A stretch of 50,964 nt of DNA. It comes from an uncultured delta proteobacterium (lineage in GTDB: Bacteria; Myxococcota_A; Polyangia; Polyangiales; Polyangiaceae). Location of the stretch: assembly GCA_903906315.1 (NCBI GenBank), contig CAIVJW010000320.1, forward strand, positions 1-50,964, read 5' to 3'. Of the stretch, positions 38,531 to 45,972 are shown piece by piece. Below the pieces are notes generated by a model. That model was given only the letters and a program-made list of their open reading frames with translations. It did no database searches and had not been told where the DNA came from. Made by a program: the position numbers and the translations under genes. The first letter of the stretch is position 1, and every line of letters begins with the position of its first letter.

Positions 38531-39346
38531 ATGCGACAGCACGACCGTCCCGCCCAGGCCCCCGTCCACGCCGCAGCGCGCCCCACCTCCTCGGTCACCG
38601 CGGCTGCGCGGCGCTGGCTGCACGCCCCGGCCCTCGTGGCCGCGACGCTGGGCGCGGCGGCGCTGCTCGCCCCCGCCCCCGCGGCGGCCCAGACCCCCGC
38701 GAAGATCGCCGTCATCGACGTGCGTCGCGCGGTCCTCGAGACGGAGGAAGGGCTGCGCGTCCAGGCGACGCTGAAGAAGCTCTTCGACAGCCGCCAGGTC
38801 GAGCTCGACCAGAAGCAGACGACGCTCCAGCGCGACAAGGAAGAGCTCGAGAAGGACGCCCAGGCCGGCAAGGTCGCCAAAGAGGCACTCCAGAAGCGCT
38901 ACGAGTCGCTCCAGCGGCAGTTCGCCGAGCTCCAGACGGTCTCCGTCGAGTACCAGCGCGAAATGCAGCGCAAAGAAGGCGAGCTCACGAACCCGATCGT
39001 GGGCAAGGTGATGGGCATCGTGCGCCGCATCGCCGCGCAGGACGGCTACGAGATGATCCTCGACAAGTCCGCCGTGCCCTACTTCCGATCCGATCTCGAG
39101 CTCACCGACCGCGCCATCCAGATGGTCAACAGCGGCCAGGCCGGCGAGCCCGGGGCGGCGCCGGCCAAGGGCGCCACGCCGCCCGCCGCAGGCCCCGGCA
39201 AGCCCGCCGCGGCGGCCCCGGCGGCGGCCCCGGCGAAGCCCGCCCCCGCCCCCGCGCAGAAGCCCGGACCCCACCGCCGCCCGCCGCCCCACCTCGCCTC
39301 GGACCGAAAGACCGGGCGCGGGAGGAGCGGCCTCACGGGCGCCTGA
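38531..39346 (+). CDS. OmpH/Skp-family periplasmic chaperone
   Basis: A 271-residue protein with a signal peptide (APALVAATLGAAALL then PAAAQTPA) and the OmpH/Skp start KIAVIDVRRAVLETEEG. A long charged coiled coil (ELDQKQTTLQRDKEELEKDA onward) forms the tentacles, followed by NPIVGKVMGIVRRIAAQDGY, the conserved second half. The last 70 residues are an Ala/Pro tail not found in E. coli Skp. It would hold unfolded outer-membrane proteins in the periplasm. The gene is not next to bamA here. Its 3' end overlaps the convergent gene by 14 bases. Confidence 0.9.
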   Translation: MRQHDRPAQAPVHAAARPTSSVTAAARRWLHAPALVAATLGAAALLAPAPAAAQTPAKIAVIDVRRAVLETEEGLRVQATLKKLFDSRQVELDQKQTTLQRDKEELEKDAQAGKVAKEALQKRYESLQRQFAELQTVSVEYQREMQRKEGELTNPIVGKVMGIVRRIAAQDGYEMILDKSAVPYFRSDLELTDRAIQMVNSGQAGEPGAAPAKGATPPAAGPGKPAAAAPAAAPAKPAPAPAQKPGPHRRPPPHLASDRKTGRGRSGLTGA

Positions 39347-40310
39347 GCGCCGCGAGCACGCGCGCGAGCTGCGCGGCGGCGCCGACCGCGAGGTCCGCGC
39401 GAAGCGTGACCGGCGGCGGGCCGGCGAGCGGCTCCTCGTCCACACCCACGAACGCGTCGAGCCACGCCTCGGCGGGGGGCCGCGACAGCACCCCGCCGAG
39501 GTCGAGGAGCGTCAAGGCGTCGATCCCCGCGGCGCGCGCGGCGCGCACGTCCTCACGCAGCTCCTCGGGAGAGCGGAGCCGGGGCTCGTCGCCGAACGCG
39601 CCCACGCCGACCGCGCCGAGCGAGGCGCCCGATCGGTCGCCGAATCGCAGGGCGACCTCGCGCGCGCCCGCGGCGACCACGGCGACCGCGTCCCGCCGGG
39701 CGAGCAGGCCGCGTGACCAGCCCTCCAGGATCGACGAGTAGAGCATGGCGCTCACGTGGTCCCACGCGACCCCGCTCACGGGCGTGCCCAGGGCGGCCTC
39801 CCAGGCGCCCGCGGGGCCGATGGCGACGAGCGGGACGACCGCGCACGACATCGCGATGCGCCGGTCGCGCAGCGCGCCGCCGAGATCGTCGAACCGAGCA
39901 GCGGCGCCGAGCAGGCGCGCACCGCGACGCGCGACGAGGTCGATCGCGGCGAGCGGTCCGTCTACCGCCGCGCGCACCGCCTCGAACGGCGGCTCGAGGT
40001 CGACGACGACCTCCGCCGGCGCGACCCCCTCGCTGGCGAGCCCGTCACACAGCCCTCGCGCGTAATCGACGAACGCCGCCGCGTTGCCCGCGCACGCCCA
40101 GCGCCCGTCGCGGTCCGCGAGCATCGGCCAGAGCGCGACCCGCACGCCCGCCTCGGCGCACGCGCCGACCGTCGCCGCGAGGCCGGCCTCGCCCCCGGGG
40201 CGCACCGCGAGGCACAGCTCGACGCCCCGCGACGCGAGCAGGCCGATCACGCGGGCCGAACGGACCGTCGCGAAGGGCACGTCCTCGCTCCAGATCCGCC
40301 TTCGCCGCAT
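39333..40310 (-). CDS. Hypothetical protein, possible TIM-barrel fold
   Basis: A 325-residue protein starting at ATG 40310 with strong coding bias. Alternating segments (RGVELCLAVRPGG, GVRVALWPML, AEVVVDLEPPFEAV, AAGIDALTLLDLGGVL) look like the strands and loops of an alpha/beta barrel, with an acidic DLEPPFE motif at a strand end. No signal peptide. I do not recognise a family; a glycoside-hydrolase-like or polysaccharide-related barrel is conceivable but unproven. It is divergent from the glycosyltransferase gene with about 100 bases between. Confidence 0.75.
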   Translation of the reverse strand: MRRRRIWSEDVPFATVRSARVIGLLASRGVELCLAVRPGGEAGLAATVGACAEAGVRVALWPMLADRDGRWACAGNAAAFVDYARGLCDGLASEGVAPAEVVVDLEPPFEAVRAAVDGPLAAIDLVARRGARLLGAAARFDDLGGALRDRRIAMSCAVVPLVAIGPAGAWEAALGTPVSGVAWDHVSAMLYSSILEGWSRGLLARRDAVAVVAAGAREVALRFGDRSGASLGAVGVGAFGDEPRLRSPEELREDVRAARAAGIDALTLLDLGGVLSRPPAEAWLDAFVGVDEEPLAGPPPVTLRADLAVGAAAQLARVLAALRRP

Positions 40311-40414
40311 CGACCGAACGTACCCGCTCGGCGCCGCGCGGCGAAGCGCCCCGGACCGCGTCCGGCCTCGCGAACGCGCCTCGCCGCGCGCCGATGGCGG
40401 CCTATGATGCGGGC

Positions 40415-41491
40415 ATGAAGATCCTCTACGGAGTCGTGGGAGAGGGCATGGGGCACGCGATGCGATCGCGCGTGGTGCTCGAGCACCTCGTGGCCGAGGG
40501 GCACGAGCTCGAGATCATGGCGTCCGGGCGCGCGACCGACTTCCTCGCGAAGCGCTTCGCCGGCGTGAACCGGATCCACGGCCTTCACATGATCTACGAC
40601 GAGAACCGCGTGCGGCGCGGCAAGACCCTGTGGTCGAACGTGCTCACCGGCGCGACGGGCGTGCCGCGCAACATCGCGGCATATTTCGACCTCATCAAGG
40701 ACTTCCGCCCCGACGTCGTCATCAGCGACTTCGAGTCGTGGACGTACCTATTCGCCAAGACGCACGGACTGCCGATCATCTCGATCGACAACATGCAGAT
40801 CATCAACCGCTGCGCCCACTCGCCCGAGATCCGCGATCACTACCGGGCCGACTTCGAGATCGCGCGCGCCTTCGTGAAGGGCAAACTGCCATTTTGCGAT
40901 CACTACGTCGTCACGACGTTCTTCTTCCCCCCGGTGCGCAAGCCCTCGACGACGCTCGTGCCCCCCATCCTCCGGCCGGAGATCCTCGCCGCGCAGCGAC
41001 GCGCCGGCGACCACCTGCTCGTCTACCAGACCGGCGAGGGCAACTCCGCGCTGGCCGACACGCTCTCCAAGACGGGCCTCGAGTGCCGAATCTACGGCAT
41101 GCGGCGCGGGATCACCGAGGAGCAGGTCGAGGGCAACCTCCGCTACCGCCCGTTCAGCGAAGAGGTGTTCATCGACGATCTCGCCTCGTCGAAGGCGGTC
41201 ATCGCCGGGGGCGGCTTCACCCTCATGGGCGAGGCCGTCTACCTGCACAAGCCGATGCTCGCGCTGCCGCTCGGCGGCCAGTTCGAGCAGGTGCTGAACG
41301 CTCGCTACCTCGAGCAGGAGGGCTTCGGGAAGGCGGCCACGGCGCTCGAGGATCCCGCCGAGGTGCGGACGTTCCTCGAGGCTGTGCCGCGCTGCGAGGA
41401 GGCGCTCGCGCGGTACGCGCAGGACGGCAATCGGCTGCTCTTCGCGGCCGTCGACGGCCTCCTCGACCGCGCGGCGGCCGGCGTGGCGTGA
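40415..41491 (+). CDS. MJ1255/UDP-GlcNAc-type glycosyltransferase
   Basis: A 358-residue GT-B fold protein. It starts MKILYGVVGEGMGHAMRSRV, the standard N-terminal motif of MJ1255/TIGR00661-type glycosyltransferases. DVVISDFESWTYLFAKTHGL and SIDNMQIINRC follow in the first Rossmann half, and HLLVYQTGEGN and AGGGFTLMGEAVYLHKPML in the nucleotide-sugar binding half. The substrate and acceptor are unknown. Internal ATG 40415 was chosen because upstream residues have no family pattern. The C-terminal DGLLDRAAAGVA is short and variable. Confidence 0.88.
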   Translation: MKILYGVVGEGMGHAMRSRVVLEHLVAEGHELEIMASGRATDFLAKRFAGVNRIHGLHMIYDENRVRRGKTLWSNVLTGATGVPRNIAAYFDLIKDFRPDVVISDFESWTYLFAKTHGLPIISIDNMQIINRCAHSPEIRDHYRADFEIARAFVKGKLPFCDHYVVTTFFFPPVRKPSTTLVPPILRPEILAAQRRAGDHLLVYQTGEGNSALADTLSKTGLECRIYGMRRGITEEQVEGNLRYRPFSEEVFIDDLASSKAVIAGGGFTLMGEAVYLHKPMLALPLGGQFEQVLNARYLEQEGFGKAATALEDPAEVRTFLEAVPRCEEALARYAQDGNRLLFAAVDGLLDRAAAGVA

Positions 41492-41545
41492 CGGCCAGTC
41501 GGCGCGGCGACCCCCGACCCGGGGCGCCGCGCCGTGGCCCGCCAG

Positions 41546-42931
41546 TCAGAAGAAGTACCGCATCTCGAACTGGCCCGTCAGGATGGCGCGCCCGGGCTCG
41601 TCGGCCGGCGTGTTGCTGTCGGCCAGCGTGCTCTTGGTGAAGATACCGGCAACGAACCAGCCGAGCTGCAGGTCGCGTCGCCCCGTGTAGTAGATGCCCG
41701 CGGCGACCGCGTGGTCCGTCTGCACGCGGCTCAGCGCCGTGTCCGCCCCGTTGATCTTGAACGACTCGCTCGTCCGCATGAACTGGTACTCGGCCTTCAG
41801 GCCGAGGGGCACCGACGGCGCGAAGTTGAGCGTGCCCGCGAGCCCGAGGTGGAGCTCCCACGGCATCGAGGAGAGCTCGTAGTCGGCGAGCGTGATCGCG
41901 GTGCGATCGAGCGCCTTCAGCTTGAGCGTCGAGCTGCCGACCGACGCGCCGCCCGAGAACTGGGCGCCCGCGTAGCGGCCGAGCGCCTGCGCCAGGTTCA
42001 GCGCGCCGCCGCCGCCGTACGTCGCGTCGGTGCGCGTCATGGACCCGAGCGGGTCCGACACGCTCGGCAGCGCGCAGCCGAAATTGCCGGCCGCGAGGCA
42101 GGCCGCTGCCTTCGACTGCGCGGCCGGGTCGGTCTTCAGCGCCTCGACCTGCGCGGCCAAGGCCTCGAGCAGCCCCGCGGGCCGGAGCTGAATGCCACCC
42201 TCGATGCGGCCATAGGCGTGCAGCGTGAGCTGGGTGCCGCTCTCCTTGCCGCGCCACAGGCGCACGCGGAGCCCGGGCTGGAAGCCGTAGGACGTCTTGC
42301 CGCCAAAGAGCAGGATGCCCTGCTCGTTGCCGCCGACGATCGCGACGTAGCGCGAATCGAGGTGGATCTGCACCTGCTCGACCGGGGCCCAACCGAACGC
42401 GAAGCGCTCGTCGATGAAGCCCATGTTGACGTCGTAGGTGAACGACTTGCCCGTCGCCGGGTCGATGCCGGAGTTGTTGGGCTGCGAGTACAGGCCGAGC
42501 CCGGTGCCGACCGAGAAGACCGTCGTCGTGAAGGCGTGGTCGATGAACGTCGGCACGAGGAACGTGTGACCGACGAGCGTGCGGCCGCCCGTTTCGGCGT
42601 CCTCGCCCGGCACCTGGCCCTTGATCTCCTCGGCTGGCGGCGGAGGCGCGGCCGGCGCGGCAACCGGCGCCGCGGCGGAGACCGATGCCGCCGGCTCCGC
42701 GGGCTGCGTCGGCGGAGGGAGGTAGGCCGGAGGCGGCGCGACGACGGGTGGGGGCGGCGGCTGCGGAGGCGGCAGCGGGGGCTGCGACGGGGCACCCGGC
42801 GGCGAGAAGCCGCCTTGCGAAGGAGCGCCCGGCGGCGAGAACCCCTGCGCGCGCGCGAGGCCCGCGGGCGAGGCGAGAAGGACCGCGAACCCCACCGCGA
42901 AGCGTCGGATCATCGTCGAGATCATCGTCAT
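41546..42931 (-). CDS. Outer-membrane beta-barrel-like protein with Pro-rich N-terminus
   Basis: A 461-residue exported protein. ATG 42931 follows an AAGGAA site and gives a good signal peptide (IRRFAVGFAVLLASPAGLA then RAQG). Residues about 30-120 are Pro/Gln/Ala-rich with two copies of GFSPPGAPSQ. The remainder has alternating strand pattern (FAFGWAPVEQVQIHLDSRYV, HAYGRIEGGIQLRP) and ends in an aromatic residue (MRYFF), the usual signal for outer-membrane insertion. A 24-codon upstream extension has no signal and was excluded. Role unknown. Confidence 0.8.
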   Translation of the reverse strand: MTMISTMIRRFAVGFAVLLASPAGLARAQGFSPPGAPSQGGFSPPGAPSQPPLPPPQPPPPPVVAPPPAYLPPPTQPAEPAASVSAAAPVAAPAAPPPPAEEIKGQVPGEDAETGGRTLVGHTFLVPTFIDHAFTTTVFSVGTGLGLYSQPNNSGIDPATGKSFTYDVNMGFIDERFAFGWAPVEQVQIHLDSRYVAIVGGNEQGILLFGGKTSYGFQPGLRVRLWRGKESGTQLTLHAYGRIEGGIQLRPAGLLEALAAQVEALKTDPAAQSKAAACLAAGNFGCALPSVSDPLGSMTRTDATYGGGGALNLAQALGRYAGAQFSGGASVGSSTLKLKALDRTAITLADYELSSMPWELHLGLAGTLNFAPSVPLGLKAEYQFMRTSESFKINGADTALSRVQTDHAVAAGIYYTGRRDLQLGWFVAGIFTKSTLADSNTPADEPGRAILTGQFEMRYFF

Positions 42932-43245
42932 CGGCGTACGTTCCTTGAGGCCGAGCGCGGAGCCGCGCGGCTCGAGACGGACCATACCGCAACGAGCGGC
43001 CACGGCGCACCCGGCGTCCCCGCACCGACATGCCGCGCGGAGCCGACCCGGGCGTCCTCACCGTCCGATGCGAGCCGACCGCCCGTCATTCGCCGCCCGG
43101 TGGTGACCTGAAACACCGGCCTCCCGCGCGGGCTCAGCGATCGGTCCGAGCGACGCGCCCCAGCGATCGCGCGCCGGTCCCGCCCGGCGCGGCGGCGCAT
43201 CGTCATCGCCGTGCGTCCTGCCGGGCGCCGCGGCAAGCGCCCGGG

Positions 43246-44028
43246 TCACCGCGGCGGGATCGCGGAGGGCGAGCGCCGGCTCCACGGCTCGTCCTCGGCC
43301 TCGATGCGCACGATGACGACCGTGATGTTGTCCTTGCCACCGGCCTCGTTGGCGCGCTTGACCAGCCGCGCGCACGCCTCGGTGAGCACGCCCTCCTCAC
43401 GCAGGACGGCGATGATCTCCTCATCGGGCACGAGCCCGTGGAGGCCGTCCGAGCACAGCAGGAAGACGTCGCCGACCCGCGCGTCCTCCGAGCGCACGTC
43501 GATCTCGACGTTCGGCGTGATGCCGAGCGCCCGCGTGATCACGTTCTTCGGCAGGTAGGCGAGGTCGGCCTCGGAGAGGTCCGGCCGTTCGGCGAGCGCC
43601 TCCGCGTAGAGCGAGTGATCCCGCGTCATCTGCTCGAGCACTCCGCCGCGGACGCGGTAGCAGCGACTGTCGCCCGCGTGCGCGACGGCGACCTTGCGCT
43701 CCGCCGGCGCGTACGACATCGCGACGGCCGTCGTGCCCATGCCGCGATGGCCTCGCGCCCCGCCGCCGCTCCGCGCGTGGATCTTCGCGTTGGCCTCGCC
43801 GAGCGCGGCGCGCAGCCGGGCCGATCCCACCTCGCCCACGCCGTCGCCGCGCCGGAAATACCCCGAGATCGTGCTCGTCGCGAGGCGGCTCGCGACCTCC
43901 CCGGACTGGTGCCCGCCCATGCCGTCGGCGACGACGAACACGCTGTGTTCCGGGAGGATGACGAAGCGGTCCTCGTTGTGGTTGCGCTCCACCCCGACGT
44001 CCGTGAGCCCTGCTGCGATCGCCCGCAT
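43246..44028 (-). CDS. PP2C-family Ser/Thr protein phosphatase
   Basis: A 260-residue PPM/PP2C phosphatase from ATG 44028. All metal-binding motifs are visible: NEDRFV, VADGMGGHQSGEVAS, HAGDSRCYRV, LLCSDGLHG and GKDNITVVIV. It would reverse phosphorylation by eukaryote-like kinases such as the one at 34549, though the two are 5 kb apart and not co-operonic. No regulatory or transmembrane domain is fused. It is followed on the same strand by the OMP gene after a 314-base gap. Confidence 0.93.
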   Translation of the reverse strand: MRAIAAGLTDVGVERNHNEDRFVILPEHSVFVVADGMGGHQSGEVASRLATSTISGYFRRGDGVGEVGSARLRAALGEANAKIHARSGGGARGHRGMGTTAVAMSYAPAERKVAVAHAGDSRCYRVRGGVLEQMTRDHSLYAEALAERPDLSEADLAYLPKNVITRALGITPNVEIDVRSEDARVGDVFLLCSDGLHGLVPDEEIIAVLREEGVLTEACARLVKRANEAGGKDNITVVIVRIEAEDEPWSRRSPSAIPPR

Positions 44029-44083
44029 GTCGGCGGAGGATAGACCGTCGCAGCCCGGGACGAGGACGGAAAAGCGTCCTCGG

Positions 44084-44608
44084 CTAGCCGTCGCGCCCGA
44101 GGAGCAGCCCGACGCCCTTGGCGACCTCGACCAGGTTCGGGGCGATGGCGCCGACCAGCACCTTCTCGACCGCGGCCCCGATCGCCTTGGCGAAGACCCG
44201 CGGCACGCCGGGCACCTTGCCCGCGTCGACCGTGAGATCGCCCCGGATCTCGAGGCGCGAGCCGCCCGGTGTGACGAGGTAGCGGTTCTGGCCCGAGCAG
44301 CGGACGGCGCCCGGGAACGCGTGCACCTCGGTGCGCCAGTCGCACGTGAGCGGAGCCTCGTTCCACGTCGCGAAGTCCGTCCAGCAGAGCATCGACTCGG
44401 ACACCACGGCGCGGGCGACGGCCGGGATGTCGCCCCCGCCGACCCACTCGTTGACGAGCTCGACGCGCCCCTCGAGATCCTTGCGATCGCGGACCTCGAT
44501 GCGCCGAATGTTCGGCAGGTACTCGAGCAGCTCGGGGAGGCGGTCACGGTAGGCCGCGAACACGCGCTCGCGCGGGAACGGGAGCTCGACGTCGGCGCGG
44601 ATCTCCAT
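44084..44608 (-). CDS. SRPBCC/START-like lipid-binding-fold protein
   Basis: A 174-residue protein starting MEIRADVELPFPRERVFAAY, the standard SRPBCC N-terminus (DUF2505/polyketide-cyclase-like). The helix-grip pattern continues with LPELLEYLPNIRRIEV, EWVGGGDIP and a C-terminal helix (LVEVAKGVGLLLG). It lies 55 bases before the PP2C gene on the same strand and divergently from the propeller lipoprotein. Ligand unknown. Confidence 0.8.
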   Translation of the reverse strand: MEIRADVELPFPRERVFAAYRDRLPELLEYLPNIRRIEVRDRKDLEGRVELVNEWVGGGDIPAVARAVVSESMLCWTDFATWNEAPLTCDWRTEVHAFPGAVRCSGQNRYLVTPGGSRLEIRGDLTVDAGKVPGVPRVFAKAIGAAVEKVLVGAIAPNLVEVAKGVGLLLGRDG

Positions 44609-44671
44609 CGCCCGGAAGCTACCACGCTCGTGGTGAATGGCCTCGCGGCAGGCGCACCCAACACCTCGCCC

Positions 44672-45841
44672 ATGCGACGACGCACGCCCGGCTGCGCGAT
44701 CCTCGTCGCCGTGATCGGCGCCCTGGTCGGCGGCTGCTCGCCCCCCGTGCGCACGACGTGCACGCCCGCGGGGACGGCCTGCGCGCCCGACGAGCGGCGC
44801 GTCGCCTCCGCCCGCGCAACCCACTGGCCGATGTTCCGGCACGACGCCGGCCACACGGGCGGCAGCCCGGCGAGCCAGCCGACCACCGGCGCGCTCGCGT
44901 GGGCGTTCGACACGAAGAGCGAGATCTGGTCGTCCCCGGCGATCGACCGCGAGGGCCGGATCTACTTCGGAACGATCGATCGGCGCCTCTACGCCCTGTC
45001 GCCCGAGGGCAAGGTCGACTGGAGCTTCGAGCTCGAGGGCAGCGTGGGCTCCTCGCCCGCCGTGTCCGACGCGGGCGTGGTCTACGTGGGATCGTTCGAC
45101 GGCCACCTCTACGCGATCGAGGCCGGGCGCCTGCTGTGGCGGGTCCCGGTGAAGAACTGCGCGTTCTCGTCGCCCACGCTTTCGCCGGACGGCACCGTCT
45201 ACGTGGGGTCGAACGCATGGCGCGTGTTCGCGGTAGGCCCCGACGGCGTCATCCGCTGGCAGCGCCCGACGGGCGCCGACGTCGCCACGTCCCCGGCGGT
45301 CCTCGACGACGGAGCTCTCGTCGTCGGATCGGACGACGCCTTCGTGTACTTCCTCGGTCGGGACGGCTCGCTGCGACGCCGGTTCCAGACTCGGGGGCCG
45401 GTCCGCTCCTCGGCCGCCGTGGCGGCGGACGGGACGGTCTACGTGGGATCCGACGACGGCAGGCTGTACGCGATCGCCCGCGACGGCGAGGTCCGCTGGT
45501 CGTTCGAGGCCAAGGCCCCGATCCAGTCCTCCCCCGCCATCGCGCCCGACGGGACCGTCGTGTTCGGCTCGGCGGACAAGGCCGTCTATGCGCTTTTCCC
45601 CGACGGCCGCCTGCGCTGGCTCGTGGTGACCGGAGGCGCGGTGTCGTCGTCCCCCGCGATCGCGGCCGACGGCACGGTCTATGTGGGATCCGACGACGGA
45701 TCGGTCCACGCGATTGGCATGGACGGCCGGGTCCGCTGGGCGCGCCGGACGGGAGGCGCGGTGTTCTCGTCCCCCGCAATCGCGCCCAATGGCATGGTCA
45801 TCGTCGGATCGACCGACGGCCGACTCTACGCCTTCCGCTGA
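44672..45841 (+). CDS. PQQ-like beta-propeller lipoprotein
   Basis: A 389-residue exported protein with lipobox LVGGC (Cys22). It holds about eight blades of the form SSPAI..DGTVYVGSDDG.LYAI, each with a WxF-type outer strand (for example DVRWSF), characteristic of PQQ/YWTD-type propellers of the BamB-like group. No PQQ-binding or dehydrogenase residues are evident, so it is probably a binding or scaffold protein at the cell surface. The repeats are near-identical in DNA as well as protein (ACGGTCTACGTGGGATCC), suggesting recent repeat exchange. The start follows the TlpA-like style of signal (MRRRTPGCAILVAV). Confidence 0.88.
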   Translation: MRRRTPGCAILVAVIGALVGGCSPPVRTTCTPAGTACAPDERRVASARATHWPMFRHDAGHTGGSPASQPTTGALAWAFDTKSEIWSSPAIDREGRIYFGTIDRRLYALSPEGKVDWSFELEGSVGSSPAVSDAGVVYVGSFDGHLYAIEAGRLLWRVPVKNCAFSSPTLSPDGTVYVGSNAWRVFAVGPDGVIRWQRPTGADVATSPAVLDDGALVVGSDDAFVYFLGRDGSLRRRFQTRGPVRSSAAVAADGTVYVGSDDGRLYAIARDGEVRWSFEAKAPIQSSPAIAPDGTVVFGSADKAVYALFPDGRLRWLVVTGGAVSSSPAIAADGTVYVGSDDGSVHAIGMDGRVRWARRTGGAVFSSPAIAPNGMVIVGSTDGRLYAFR

Positions 45842-45972
45842 ACGGCGCAGCCTGCTACGCGCAAAAAGTGCGCGAGCAAATTGCCGTGTTCCTCGGACGA
45901 AGGCAGCGCGCGTCGATGGCGCTCTGGTAGCCTCGGACGCGGGACAACCTCAACCAAGGCAGGGTATCGCTC